64,000 nucleotides of DNA from Luteolibacter algae (GTDB lineage Bacteria > Verrucomicrobiota > Verrucomicrobiia > Verrucomicrobiales > Akkermansiaceae). Position 1 is the stretch's first letter; each line of letters opens with the position of its first letter. Shown here one piece after another: positions 1 to 9,380 of the stretch. Under the pieces are notes generated by a model. That model was not told the origin of the DNA. It saw nothing but the letters and a program-made list of their open reading frames with translations, and did no database searches. The DNA lies in assembly GCF_042683045.1 (NCBI RefSeq), contig NZ_JBHUIT010000005.1, positions 36,147 through 100,146 of the forward strand. Direction: 5' to 3'. Made by a program: the position numbers and the translations under genes.

Positions 1-522
1 CTGCTTGTGACCCAGAACGAGCACAGCAATGATTCCTCTCAATTTTTGAATAAACTTAACCTGGGACTGACCTCAATTCTGAAACGTGCAAATGTGACCA
101 TGTTTGCCACCGCCTTCTACGGGATTATCGATCTGGAAGAGAGAACCATGAATTATTCCTGCGCCGGCCATCCCGGCCCGGTGATTTCCGGTAATAATTG
201 CAGCAAACAGCTATGCACGGAGCGCAGTCAGAAAGGGCCGGCTCTTGGCATACTAAAGACCGCATCCTACTCGGAGCACCATCAGGATTTGAAGCGGGTG
301 GATAGATTGCTCTTGTTTACCGATGGTGTTCTGGAAGCAGAAAACAATGATGGAGAACAGTTTATGGAAAAACGACTTCTCCAGATTGCGGGAGAAAAAC
401 TCCATGACACCACCGATCAGTGGCTCGATGACATTATTGAGACGGTTCTGAATTTTTCAGGAGATCACCATTTCGATGACGATGTCTGTCTGCTTGGTGT
501 GGAGATCAAATCTCCGGCCTAA
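1..522 (+). CDS. SpoIIE-type serine/threonine phosphatase, C-terminal part (5' end outside window)
   Basis: This is the C-terminal half of a PP2C-like SpoIIE/RsbU phosphatase domain, which in this family dephosphorylates anti-anti-sigma factors or other response proteins. Visible family signatures are the segment YSCAGHPGPVI, the metal-binding FTDGVLEAEN motif and the terminal DDDVCLLGVEI motif, where aspartates coordinate Mg/Mn. The reading frame is open back to base 1 with no stop. A GTG at position 7 could be read as a start, but it would begin in the middle of the domain, so the gene almost certainly begins upstream with a sensor or receiver module that cannot be seen here. It is followed by 75 bases and a convergent gene. 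The domain is confident; the partner and signal are unknown. Confidence 0.8.
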   Translation: MLVTQNEHSNDSSQFLNKLNLGLTSILKRANVTMFATAFYGIIDLEERTMNYSCAGHPGPVISGNNCSKQLCTERSQKGPALGILKTASYSEHHQDLKRVDRLLLFTDGVLEAENNDGEQFMEKRLLQIAGEKLHDTTDQWLDDIIETVLNFSGDHHFDDDVCLLGVEIKSPA

Positions 523-530
523 GAAATTTT

Positions 531-581
531 CGAGCCTGCGGAATTCGGGCATCGCTATAGCCTCTTATACGTTCAGGCTCG
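531..581. repeat. Inverted repeat between convergent genes, possible weak terminator
   Basis: The 8-base arms CGAGCCTG (531-538) and CAGGCTCG (574-581) are perfectly complementary but separated by 35 bases. They lie in the short gap between the phosphatase and the convergent AsmA-like gene. There is no T-tract, so a terminator role is only a guess. Confidence 0.25.
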
Positions 582-597
582 GAGCATCTTGGTTATC

Positions 598-2151
598 TCA
601 CTGATCAATCAGACTTTCGAATGAATCGGGAGCAGCAGGGTCCGAGATAGCCGGTTTATCGCTTGCACGTTTGTTCTCGGCAGACTCGTAAAGCTCTCTG
701 AAGTTATCAGCCGGAACGGCGCTGGTCCCGCTGATATCCAAAGATACCCATCGGTAACCCTCCCGGACTTCACCAAAGAGCTGGTCCAGCCGCTTGTTGG
801 ACGCCGCTCCTATCGTTGTCTCAGGAATACCGATATCCAGCTGTCCCTCGATTCCGCCACCGGTTTTATTCTTGATGGAACCCCGAAGAGCCATCCGGCC
901 GCGTTGCTCGAATCTGATATCACTCATCATGAGTGAATTTCCTTCCCGGCGGATCATCGCCGTAGCCTCCGATTCGAAACCTGGAAGCTCATACCAGCGA
1001 TCCTCTAGAGCGAGAGCAAGATACGAGAGAAACTTGAATTGGCTGATATCTATTCGTGAGTCCACCGAATTACTGATATTCAGCTCGAGAAGCATTGTGT
1101 CCGGTGAATTGGGATCGAATGTCAAAAAGTTTGAATCCGGAGAATCGTTTGTCACCACATCTCCCATGAAGAAGCGTCCCAAATCTCCACCCAGTATATA
1201 AGCTAGACTGAAGTCCTCCACACTTGCGGACAAGGTGTGTTTTGCTCCCGCATCCAGGGGTTTTACTCCCCCGGAAAAATCGATATGACCTCTTCCGCCG
1301 CGACGATTGTTGCCTTGCTGCGGTTTCATGAGCCGTAAACTCTGAAAATCGAGCTGCCCGGCTCTGATTTTGATATATGAGCGGTCCAGTGCGAGTTCCG
1401 GCCATCCCTTTAATTTCAACATGCCACCACTGAGGCGCACCTCGGCTCTGCCAGGATGAGTCCCCGGATACAAGGATGCCTCGGTAGCCTCCAACATGCT
1501 GTCGGGTAATTTGGCCTTCCCGAAGAAGACATTGAGCAGAGGAATCGAATACCGGGAAAAATCGACCGAACGGATTCCCTCTGCCGATACTGAAATAGCC
1601 GTAGGTTCTTCAGCTGACGGTGCCTGCAAGATCAACTCGCCATTAGCAGCGACAATTTCTTCTCCTTTGAAGACTTTCCCCAGGAAGCTCGCAGGAGCAA
1701 TCTTGGCGACCACTCCTCTAACATCCAGTGTTGAGAGAGCATTGCCAGCAGGCCAATCCAGCATCACCTGATTGGAATTTGCAGTGGCGGGGTTCATCCG
1801 GAATTGGTTGAACGAGACCTTCGCTCCGCTGTTCGCTTCCGCTTTGGATAACAAACCATCCCGGTATGCAGAGCTATTTGCATAAAGGATCGCGATGCCA
1901 GCCAGGAGTCCCGCCAATACCAGCAAAACGACAAACCCGGAAATCTGAATCAGCTGGAGCCTCTGATTCCGCTTGGACTCTTTGCTATCGCCCTGCTTGG
2001 TCCGCCGTTTACGTTTTTTGACACGCATGGCCTGGCTGCCATCGGCGCGAGTGACAAGCTCACCTTTCCCTTCCGAGGGATCGCGCGGCTTTAGCCGCTC
2101 CATCATCTCATCAATGGAATATTTCTCCGGCTCAGTCGTAGAGTCTGACAT
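598..2151 (-). CDS. AsmA-like single-pass membrane protein
   Basis: A 517-residue protein of unknown specific function. It has a lysine/arginine-rich cytoplasmic N-terminus (residues 43-62), one transmembrane helix at about 73-91 (GFVVLLVLAGLLAGIAILY), and then a long region rich in beta strands expected in the periplasm. The pattern of short amphipathic strands (for example LELNISNSV, QLDIGIP and WVSLDISG) resembles the AsmA/TamB/DUF3971 type of envelope protein that shapes lipid transport or outer-membrane assembly. I infer this from pattern, not from a signature motif. It starts 23 bases after the secretin gene on the same strand, so the two probably form one transcript and may act together in the envelope. 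Confidence 0.55.
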   Translation of the reverse strand: MSDSTTEPEKYSIDEMMERLKPRDPSEGKGELVTRADGSQAMRVKKRKRRTKQGDSKESKRNQRLQLIQISGFVVLLVLAGLLAGIAILYANSSAYRDGLLSKAEANSGAKVSFNQFRMNPATANSNQVMLDWPAGNALSTLDVRGVVAKIAPASFLGKVFKGEEIVAANGELILQAPSAEEPTAISVSAEGIRSVDFSRYSIPLLNVFFGKAKLPDSMLEATEASLYPGTHPGRAEVRLSGGMLKLKGWPELALDRSYIKIRAGQLDFQSLRLMKPQQGNNRRGGRGHIDFSGGVKPLDAGAKHTLSASVEDFSLAYILGGDLGRFFMGDVVTNDSPDSNFLTFDPNSPDTMLLELNISNSVDSRIDISQFKFLSYLALALEDRWYELPGFESEATAMIRREGNSLMMSDIRFEQRGRMALRGSIKNKTGGGIEGQLDIGIPETTIGAASNKRLDQLFGEVREGYRWVSLDISGTSAVPADNFRELYESAENKRASDKPAISDPAAPDSFESLIDQ

Positions 2152-2174
2152 AAAAGTGAATAGGAGGTTCTTGC

Positions 2175-4640
2175 TTAGCGATCGCTATAGCGACGGCCTG
2201 TTGGATCAAGCAGCTCCACATTCACGAGGAACAGAATCGCAGTGGAAGTATGACGCTTGGCATCGGATTGGAATAATCTGCCGACGACAGGAATATCCCC
2301 CAGCACAGGCGTTTTATCATTCACTGTGCTGATTTCGTCTTTCATCAAACCACCGATGACGATCGTCGCTCCGTCCGCTACTACCAGATTTGAATTGGTT
2401 TTCCGGACGCTGAAGACAGGCATCAGTATCGCATTTTCTGTGAGCACGCGCTGCTCCGGCCCGAGGAGACCGTTTCTCGTGGTTGTGATGGGACTTCCAT
2501 AGTTTACGAAGCCATCGAAGTCCGTGATGGAAGGGTTCAATGTCACGTCGACAAATTGCCGGTTTGCATCCGCCACAGGTAGCACCTCCAGCGTAACACC
2601 CACGTCCCTTGTTTCAAATGCTGTTGGAGTGGCAGGTGTGACCGGAGATTGCGGGGTAGACGAGCTGATATCGGTAACCTCACCGTCCTCAATCCTAATC
2701 GTAGTAGTCCCACTAATCGTATTGGGCAATTCAGGCGGTTCGTATTCGGTGGGATAAATAAATTCCCGGATTACCTTTATGGATGCAGCCTGGCCACTTC
2801 GGGTCGTCACTGAAGGCTGGGCCATCAAGTCCACGCCCTTTTTCTGATCCAGCCCCCTCATGAGCATTTGGACGGTTGCGTTACTGATGGTGCCATTCAC
2901 ACCGAGAACTCCCGGTGCGCGGTTGTTTGTCTGGGTTCCGCGGCTGCTGCCGGCTGCGATGATAGAATCGATCGAGCTACTGGAGAAGGCTCCATCCCCA
3001 CTGCGGTTTCCGGCGGTGATCGGGTTGCCCGGCAAAAATGTTCCCGGTGCTTGGGCAATATCTGTAATCGGACTACCGCTTCCAACGGTTCCGCCACTCA
3101 AGTTCAGTTGGCTCGCCCCGGGGATCCAGCTATCCCCCCCGAATTCGAAAGTATCAAGCATCCAATCGAAGCTTAATTCTTCCAGAATATTTCTCTCCAC
3201 CTTGATCATGGTGACCCGCACCGCTACTGATACAGGCTCCGTCTGGGAAATCGTCTCTACGATCTGCTGAATGATATCCTGATTGTCGGGCGTGTTGACC
3301 ACCCGCAGAGTATTCGTTGCTCCATTGAAAGATGCGAGGGCGCCATCGGGAAACGAAACCCCTTGCTGGCTGAGTGCTTCCTGGGGGCTCACTCGTTTCG
3401 GTAGCAGCCCGCCTTTTCCTATCTCCGTGTTAAAAATATCTCCGGTATCGGATTCATTGGAGCTACCTGAAGCCAGATTGCTCATGAAGTCCGGAGAAAC
3501 CCGATAGGTTCGTGTGATCAGCTCGTCAGATCCACTACCTGCGGGACTGATAATCACTGCAAAATCATCCGTTTTGAACGTCGTTCCGGTGATATCGGCG
3601 ATATAGTTCAAGATCTTCTCGACCGGAACATTGCTGACCTGTAGATCGAAAGTTTTCGCCAAAATCTCTTTTGCCGGCGAGCTTGCCGGATCACCTAGAT
3701 TTATCGTGATATTGATACCTTTATTGGATGAATCAGTCGCAAACTGGTCATTTTCTGCAATGCGCAAACGAAGCAGATCAATCGCCTCCATCAATGTCGA
3801 TTCCTCAACACGGAATTCCGGGATTACAATACGGCTGAGTTTATTTTCCAGCGGGATAAGATCTCCGGAGGCATCTCTTACATCGCTATCAACCAGATCT
3901 GGAATGACGAGCTCTGGCTCAAGAGGCAACTCCCAGGCGCTGCCGACTTGGGCGAGAGCTTCGGCACGGGTATGATCCTTTGCCGTATTGAGATAATTTG
4001 CCTTCTGGGAGGAAATCCGCTCCATCCCCCTGCGAGCCGCCTTATTGTATGGATCTATTCTTAAAACATCTTTGTAGATCTCATTGGCCTGATCATATTT
4101 GCCCAAATCATAGGCCCCTTGTGCCGTGTAGATCAGGCGGCGCACTTCATCGACATCTGCCCCGTGTTCCTTGGTCAGCGCCGGATTCGTGCGGATCGGA
4201 TCCTGAAGATCTGCAAGCATTCCTTTTGCCTCAATATTGTCCGGCGCGACGTCATCCAGCAGCACCTTGTCCATTGCCGCTTTCGCCCCCTCCACATCCC
4301 CTTTGCGAGAAAGCATTTTCGAAAGCTCCACGGATGCCTGGGCATAGCGCTGAGTCGCGGCAGCTCTCAATTCCGCAGTCGCGGGGGCATCGGGAAATGC
4401 TTGCCGTGCGCCGGCATATGCAGCGGAGGCAGCTTCGTAATCTCCTTCCGTATAAGCTTTGTCGCCTTTTTCCAAAAGCATCTGGCCCTCTTGCACGGCC
4501 ATCTGTCTGCGCTGTAACTCTTGATTTACAAGAGCCGAGCTTGATTGCGAATTTTGGGCGATGGAAGCGCCCATCAGGATTAGCGGCAACGTATAGACGA
4601 AGCAGCGACACGAAAGTTCATTGCGGATTAAGAATGCCAT
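2175..4640 (-). CDS. Secretin (GspD/PilQ family, Amuc_1098-like)
   Basis: An outer-membrane secretin forms the gated pore of type II secretion or type IV pilus systems. The C-terminal third carries the family's hallmarks: VTLEVLPV, DGATIVIGGLM, and then VLGDIPVVGRLF followed by the terminal strand. Before it lie N-domains with repeated TTFKTDDFAVIIS-like secretin/TonB short strands, and at the N-terminus TPR-like helices (residues about 60-230) after a signal peptide ending near GASIAQ. That layout matches the Akkermansia Amuc_1098 type of pilus secretin. I chose the ATG at 4640 because it begins the signal peptide; a TTG at 4700 in the same frame would add 20 residues. No pilM/N/O genes are adjacent, which is unusual. 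It is transcribed ahead of the AsmA-like gene. Confidence 0.85.
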   Translation of the reverse strand: MAFLIRNELSCRCFVYTLPLILMGASIAQNSQSSSALVNQELQRRQMAVQEGQMLLEKGDKAYTEGDYEAASAAYAGARQAFPDAPATAELRAAATQRYAQASVELSKMLSRKGDVEGAKAAMDKVLLDDVAPDNIEAKGMLADLQDPIRTNPALTKEHGADVDEVRRLIYTAQGAYDLGKYDQANEIYKDVLRIDPYNKAARRGMERISSQKANYLNTAKDHTRAEALAQVGSAWELPLEPELVIPDLVDSDVRDASGDLIPLENKLSRIVIPEFRVEESTLMEAIDLLRLRIAENDQFATDSSNKGINITINLGDPASSPAKEILAKTFDLQVSNVPVEKILNYIADITGTTFKTDDFAVIISPAGSGSDELITRTYRVSPDFMSNLASGSSNESDTGDIFNTEIGKGGLLPKRVSPQEALSQQGVSFPDGALASFNGATNTLRVVNTPDNQDIIQQIVETISQTEPVSVAVRVTMIKVERNILEELSFDWMLDTFEFGGDSWIPGASQLNLSGGTVGSGSPITDIAQAPGTFLPGNPITAGNRSGDGAFSSSSIDSIIAAGSSRGTQTNNRAPGVLGVNGTISNATVQMLMRGLDQKKGVDLMAQPSVTTRSGQAASIKVIREFIYPTEYEPPELPNTISGTTTIRIEDGEVTDISSSTPQSPVTPATPTAFETRDVGVTLEVLPVADANRQFVDVTLNPSITDFDGFVNYGSPITTTRNGLLGPEQRVLTENAILMPVFSVRKTNSNLVVADGATIVIGGLMKDEISTVNDKTPVLGDIPVVGRLFQSDAKRHTSTAILFLVNVELLDPTGRRYSDR

Positions 4641-4767
4641 GCGGAGGTTTTGAAAACGTATAGTCCTTAGAAACCGAAAGAGTAAGCGTAAAATCAGCAA
4701 AATTTCATCTTTCTAAGTCGTCGTCAGCGGCGAAAACGCTCGATATCCATACAAAGTTCGAGCTGCT

Positions 4768-4800
4768 CCTCCCGCCCCGCCACAGGGCTCCGGTGGGAGG
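4768..4800. repeat. Inverted repeat in the ribF-secretin gap
   Basis: The arms CCTCCCGCC (4768-4776) and GGTGGGAGG (4792-4800) pair over 9 bases with one G-T wobble and a 15-base loop. The repeat lies in the 277-base gap between the ribF stop and the secretin start on the minus strand. Only a weak T-run follows on the plus strand and none on the minus strand, so it may be a structured leader or a factor-dependent terminator. I see no other feature in the gap. Confidence 0.3.
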
Positions 4801-4917
4801 GTCGTATTTTAGCTTTAAGCGAGTGTTGCAACTGAATCCTCGCAAGCTTGATGCGGAAACGAATGTATTCTGGCCACCTCATGCGAGGCACTGTTCATAA
4901 GAACTCCATCTTTTCAA

Positions 4918-5832
4918 TCAAATTTCACGCGCCTTGCTAACATCTTCCTCGATTTGACCGCGCAATGCGTCAACGGTCGGGAACTTCCTTTCCTCACGAA
5001 GAAAGCGGAGAAACCTTACGCTCAATTTCTTTCCATAAAGATTTTCCGAAAAATCAAAAATGTGAACTTCCAGCAGGCATTTTCCACCATCCACGGTCGG
5101 TCTTGTTCCCAGATTTGCCACACCTTTGAATTTCCCGTTGATCTCTACCGCCCATACCCCGTGCTTTGGGATTTGCAAATCCCCCAGATCCAGATTTGCA
5201 GTGGGAAACCCGAGCTGCCTGGCTAGTTTTCGCCCTTCGATCACGATGCCGGATACCTCGTAAGGTCGGCCGAGCATTTTCTCCACCGCATCGAAATTTC
5301 CGTCCCGGATTGCCTGACGGATGCGAGTGCTGCTGATTCTCTCTCCGTCCCACATCACCGGTGCCACTGCCTCAAGAGCAAAACCGAACTTTGCTCCCAT
5401 TTCCCTAAGCATCTCCGTATCTCCGCCGCGTTTATTCCCAAAACGCCAGTCCTCTCCGACGGAAATGGACTTCACATTGCCGGTGGCGATTTTTGCGACA
5501 AAATCTGCCGCCTCCATTCTTGCGAACTCCTCGTTGAAATGAATTACCAAAAGCCCGTCACATCCCAATGAGCGGACTACCGCCGCCTTCTCTTCCAACG
5601 TCGCCAACAAGGATGAGGGAGCCTTGGCCGGCGCCATAACCGTGATGGGATGCGGCGAAAAAGTTACGACAAATGCTTTCCCGCCCTGCACGCGGGCAGC
5701 TTCCACCGCCCGCGAAATAACCGCCTGATGCCCTACGTGGACTCCATCGAAAACCCCCAGCGCCAAGTGCAATGGCCCATTCTGAGCTGCTAAGTCCTCT
5801 ACTTTGTCCAGTCGTATGGGCATCGTTTTCAA
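4918..5832 (-). CDS. ribF: Bifunctional riboflavin kinase / FAD synthetase
   Basis: RibF converts riboflavin to FMN and then FMN to FAD in the cytoplasm. The N-terminal nucleotidyl-transferase domain shows GVFDGVHVGHQAVI (HxGH-type motif) and the later ISSTRIRQAI motif typical of the FAD synthetase half. The C-terminal flavokinase domain shows GRKLARQLGFPTANL and the ending FLREERKFPTVDALRGQI. The length of 304 residues is normal for the family. The start overlaps nothing and lies 3 bases after the truB stop, so nrnA-truB-ribF is read as one minus-strand operon, a common bacterial arrangement after infB/rbfA. An in-frame ATG 9 bases downstream (5823) is an alternative start. Confidence 0.96.
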   Translation of the reverse strand: MKTMPIRLDKVEDLAAQNGPLHLALGVFDGVHVGHQAVISRAVEAARVQGGKAFVVTFSPHPITVMAPAKAPSSLLATLEEKAAVVRSLGCDGLLVIHFNEEFARMEAADFVAKIATGNVKSISVGEDWRFGNKRGGDTEMLREMGAKFGFALEAVAPVMWDGERISSTRIRQAIRDGNFDAVEKMLGRPYEVSGIVIEGRKLARQLGFPTANLDLGDLQIPKHGVWAVEINGKFKGVANLGTRPTVDGGKCLLEVHIFDFSENLYGKKLSVRFLRFLREERKFPTVDALRGQIEEDVSKAREI

Positions 5833-5835
5833 TAG

Positions 5836-6570
5836 TTACGCACCACGCATTAGCGAGATTTCCGCTAGAGAGATAAGCGCCGGAAGGAGCACCTCCGGAT
5901 TGGCGTCTTTCAGCTGATCCACCGTTACCGCCCGCTCCAGATTGAACTTCCCGGAATTTGAGCGCCGCAATGCGCTGAGATGAGCACCACAACCAAGCTT
6001 CTCCCCAATATCGTTCGCATAGGTGCGGACGTAAAAACCCTTTGAGCAGAATACCTTGAAGGTAATTTCGGGCAGATCGATTTTATCGATCTCGTAGCGG
6101 GTCACGCACACGGGACGCATTTTCCGCTCAACTTCCTGCCCCTTCCTTGCAAGTTTATAAAGTGGCACGCCACCCTGCTTGATCGCAGAAACCATTGGCG
6201 GAAGCTGCTCGAACTCTCCTGTGAAGCTTTCGAATGCAGCAGCGATCTCAGCCTCGGAATAATCACCAACTTCACGTGTTTCCACCACCTCTCCCTCCCT
6301 ATCTTGGGTGCTGGTCCGGGTGCCAAGAGTCATTGTTCCTTCGTAAACCTTGTCTTCACTCATCAGAAGATCCTGAATTTTTGTCGCTTTCCCGATCACC
6401 AGCATGAGCAAGCCGGTGGCCATCGGATCCAATGTCCCACAGTGCCCGATTTTCTTCGTATTCAGAGCTCTGCGCGCAATTGCCACAACATCGTGTGAGG
6501 TCATGTCCGGAGCCTTGTCCACCAGTAGCACACCACTTGGCCCGGTATATTCTTCTTGTTTCTTTCTCAT
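5836..6570 (-). CDS. truB: tRNA pseudouridine(55) synthase
   Basis: TruB isomerises U55 in the T-loop of elongator tRNAs. The 244-residue protein has the N-terminal GVLLVDKAPDMTSHDVV motif and HCGTLDPMATGLL, which holds the catalytic aspartate (D48). It also has YEGTMTLGTRTSTQDREG, and GFYVRTYANDIGEKLG, the motif that closes the active site. It is short at the C-terminus and lacks an obvious PUA domain, as in many bacterial members. It sits between nrnA and ribF with very short spacing (17 and 3 bases), which supports a shared transcript for RNA processing and cofactor functions. Confidence 0.96.
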   Translation of the reverse strand: MRKKQEEYTGPSGVLLVDKAPDMTSHDVVAIARRALNTKKIGHCGTLDPMATGLLMLVIGKATKIQDLLMSEDKVYEGTMTLGTRTSTQDREGEVVETREVGDYSEAEIAAAFESFTGEFEQLPPMVSAIKQGGVPLYKLARKGQEVERKMRPVCVTRYEIDKIDLPEITFKVFCSKGFYVRTYANDIGEKLGCGAHLSALRRSNSGKFNLERAVTVDQLKDANPEVLLPALISLAEISLMRGA

Positions 6571-6587
6571 CGTGTTTTGAAATTCTT

Positions 6588-7601
6588 TTAATGGACCGGG
6601 CTTTCCAGTGCGGTCTCCAGGGCAGCAAGGACTTTGGCTTTAGCATCTTCGAGCGGCCCTGCCATGCGGATACCTGCGGCAAGGGAGTGCCCTCCTCCGC
6701 CGAATTGGGAGGCAACTTCACAGACATTCACGCCTTTGTTCTTCGATCTCATTGAGACGCGGATCTTTCCATCCTGCAGTTCCTCGAAAAATGCCGCAAC
6801 GAGCACGCCTTTTACACCCCGGATCAAATCGATCAGTCCTTCACTATCATCCGGCTGGAGGACAAGTTTCTTTCTCGTTTCCTCCCGCAGCTCCCAGTGT
6901 GCCAGCTTTCCATTCTCAGAGATTGCCAGCGTATTCAGGAGGGCCCGCATCAGCTCCAGACGGCGATATGGGTGATTATCATAGGTTTCCGCATTGATCA
7001 TCCCGACATCCAGCCCCCGGCGGATCAGATCGGCTCCCATTTCATAGGTTTCCGCAGTGGTCGATCCATATTGGAAGGAGCCGGTATCGGTGGAAACCGC
7101 CACATAAATCGCATCCCTCGTCTCCTCCGGCAACGGATAGCCGAGCTGCTGGATCAGCTCATAGATGATTTGTCCAGTGGCCGGCTTGCCCGCATCGATC
7201 ACATTCAGATCCCCATAGGCTGGATTTGAAATATGGTGGTCAATATTGATCCAAAATTTCGCCCTACCTGCCGCGTGGAGGGAGCGTTCGCCCAGACGGG
7301 GCTTGGTAGCAGTGTCCAGAGCAATAGCAACATCCACGTCCACTGGCTCTCCGGGAGTCGTGATTGATTGCGAACCCCGCAAAAACATCAGGCTCTCCGG
7401 AACCCCATCCTCATTGACCAGATAAACCGTCTTTCCCATCGCCATGAGAGAAAAGCCCAATGCTATCTGAGAGCCGATCGCATCCCCATCCGGACGGACG
7501 TGGCTCATGATGATGAAGCTCTCGTTTTTTGCGATCACTTCCCCCAGTTCTGCAAACTGGTCTTTCAGTATTTTTTCTTCGGACTTTTTCATGATCAGCA
7601 T
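6588..7601 (-). CDS. nrnA: DHH-family phosphoesterase, NrnA-like (oligoribonuclease / pAp phosphatase)
   Basis: This is a DHH/DHHA1 phosphoesterase, expected to degrade short RNA oligonucleotides and/or 3'-phosphoadenosine 5'-phosphate. Motifs seen are SHVRPDGDAIGSQIAL (DxDxxGS metal site), IALDTA, NIDHHISN (the DHH triad) and, at the C-terminal DHHA1 domain, QFGGGGHSLAAGIRM. I chose the ATG at 7601. The frame extends to 7679, but that extension is not family-like and would cover the divergent promoter. Another ATG lies 9 bases further in (7592). It is the first gene of the nrnA-truB-ribF group; the rbfA gene often found upstream is absent, replaced by a divergent PLP enzyme. Confidence 0.93.
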   Translation of the reverse strand: MLIMKKSEEKILKDQFAELGEVIAKNESFIIMSHVRPDGDAIGSQIALGFSLMAMGKTVYLVNEDGVPESLMFLRGSQSITTPGEPVDVDVAIALDTATKPRLGERSLHAAGRAKFWINIDHHISNPAYGDLNVIDAGKPATGQIIYELIQQLGYPLPEETRDAIYVAVSTDTGSFQYGSTTAETYEMGADLIRRGLDVGMINAETYDNHPYRRLELMRALLNTLAISENGKLAHWELREETRKKLVLQPDDSEGLIDLIRGVKGVLVAAFFEELQDGKIRVSMRSKNKGVNVCEVASQFGGGGHSLAAGIRMAGPLEDAKAKVLAALETALESPVH

Positions 7602-7743
7602 CCCGGCTACGGGGCGCGGATTCTCCCCAGCTACCTCTGCGAAGCAAGGACAAAGCAGCAGCGGGGAAACATCCTTCAATCCCTCCGAAATTCAGGATAT
7701 TCCTGTCATTCGCCTTCAAGGATCGACTCCGCCAGCATTCGGC

Positions 7744-9300
7744 ATGAGCACAATTAATCCCCGAAAGCGCATAATTTCAGGGAAAATCGATATAAACAGA
7801 CTTGCCCAAAAGAGCTTCCCAAGTCATCTAGCCCGTGTGCGCGACCTCACAGCAAATCCTGCTTGGCAAGAGGAAGATCTCGGCGTCCCCTTGCCGGATT
7901 CTTCACACGCCTGCTCAGTCTGCCTCCCGACATGGGATGCAGTCATCGGCTATGAGGAAAACCGGGAAAAGATCATCCGCCGTTTACGAACCGGTTATCC
8001 GCGGTTCTTTACTCACCCGACTGTCGAGCGTCTCTTTGAGAACGCCCGGGCGGAAATCGCAGCCGAAGGAGAAGATGTGCTTCTATTGCCTACAAAAGCT
8101 TCCGTTCAACGCGCACATCGTTGGCTGGAACGGCAGGCGGAAACAGCCATTCGTATAACATCCTACAACGGTTTCCAGGCCCTTGTTTTCCCTGAAAAAG
8201 TCAAAGCTCTGGCAAAATCATACTGGCGTTTCACCGGGGAGGGTATTTCATCCCGGGAAGCACAAGATTACCTGGACGGAAACCTTCGTGAAGGACGCAA
8301 GTCCCATCTTCTTTCCCGCGCAATCGCGAAGCTAAACGGCGGAGAACCCGAAAACACGTTTATCTTCGCCAGTGGAATATCCGCTGGACTGGCAGCACTG
8401 CGGGCTCTCCCGGGATTGCGCGAGGGGAAGAAAACACTCCAGATCGAGTTTCCTTATGTCGATTCACTGAAGATCCAGGAACGCTTCGGCAATGGCGTTG
8501 TCTATCTGAACGAAGCCTCCGGCGAATCCTTTGACGAAGCTCTGCAGCGGATCCGGGCAGGCGAGTTCGCAGGTGTCTTTACCGAGATTCCATCCAACCC
8601 TTTGCTCCGAACGATCAATTTAAAACGCGTCTCGGAGGCTTGCCAGTTTTCAAGAACCCCTTTGATCCTGGATGATTCCGCAAGCGGTCCATTGAATGTC
8701 GATATCCTCGGCTATGCGGATGTCCTTACTTCCTCGCTTACCAAATGGGTGTCCGGAGCCGGAGATGTTCTCGCCGGCTCCGCCACGCTGCGGGCCGACT
8801 CTCCCCTCGCCGATGAATTACGGGAATCCATCGCCGCGGACGCTGAGGAATGTGCGCCACTATACATTGCAGATGCCGAGGTTCTCCTCTCCAACATCAA
8901 AGGCTACGCGAAACGCAATACGATCATCAACGAGAATGCGATGGCACTCGTGGAGTTTCTTTCCAATCATCCATCGGTAGCACAAGTCTGGCACCCATCG
9001 ACTACCCACACGGAAAACTACGATGCCGTGAAAAGAAAAAACGGCGGCTACGGGGGCTTGCTTTCCATCACTCTTGCCAATCCCAAAAAAGCGCCAAAGT
9101 TTTACGATTCGCTGCGTTTGTCGAAGGGTCCTTCCTTCGGAACCGCATTCACCCTCGTCTGTCCATACACATTGCTGGCTCACTATGATGAACTACAATG
9201 GACCGAGGATTGTGGCGTCCCTTCAAACCTGATCCGGATCTCCGTAGGCATGGAGCCGGTAGAGACCATCATCCAAGCTTTTGGAGACGCCTTGGCATAG
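7744..9300 (+). CDS. PLP-dependent Cys/Met metabolism enzyme (cystathionine gamma-synthase-like)
   Basis: This 518-residue protein belongs to the fold-type I trans-sulfuration family that includes cystathionine gamma-synthase and lyase. The PLP-binding lysine lies in DVLTSSLTKWVSGAGDVLAG. Upstream are ILDDSASG, matching the conserved aspartate that contacts the pyridine nitrogen, and GVFTEIPSNPLLRTIN, close to the family's ExPsNP motif. An N-terminal extension of about 120 residues precedes the core, making it longer than the usual ~400 residues. A similar extended form is known from fungi and some bacteria. I set the start at the ATG at 7744. The open frame reaches back to 7507, but that part is antisense to nrnA. 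Substrate specificity cannot be read from sequence alone. Confidence 0.85.
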   Translation: MSTINPRKRIISGKIDINRLAQKSFPSHLARVRDLTANPAWQEEDLGVPLPDSSHACSVCLPTWDAVIGYEENREKIIRRLRTGYPRFFTHPTVERLFENARAEIAAEGEDVLLLPTKASVQRAHRWLERQAETAIRITSYNGFQALVFPEKVKALAKSYWRFTGEGISSREAQDYLDGNLREGRKSHLLSRAIAKLNGGEPENTFIFASGISAGLAALRALPGLREGKKTLQIEFPYVDSLKIQERFGNGVVYLNEASGESFDEALQRIRAGEFAGVFTEIPSNPLLRTINLKRVSEACQFSRTPLILDDSASGPLNVDILGYADVLTSSLTKWVSGAGDVLAGSATLRADSPLADELRESIAADAEECAPLYIADAEVLLSNIKGYAKRNTIINENAMALVEFLSNHPSVAQVWHPSTTHTENYDAVKRKNGGYGGLLSITLANPKKAPKFYDSLRLSKGPSFGTAFTLVCPYTLLAHYDELQWTEDCGVPSNLIRISVGMEPVETIIQAFGDALA

Positions 9301-9310
9301 TAGGGCTGCA

Positions 9311-9343
9311 TAAAAAACGGGCTCTGCCATAAAGCGGAACCCG
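9311..9343 (-). terminator. Rho-independent terminator of the PEP-CTERM gene
   Basis: The stem CGGGCTCTGC (9318-9327) pairs with GCGGAACCCG (9334-9343) with one mismatch and one wobble. On the minus strand it is followed by six T residues. It sits between the convergent PLP enzyme and PEP-CTERM genes and may serve both. Confidence 0.6.
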
Positions 9344-9380
9344 ATCTTTTGAAACTGTTCCCGAGTGGGAAAGCTCCGCC

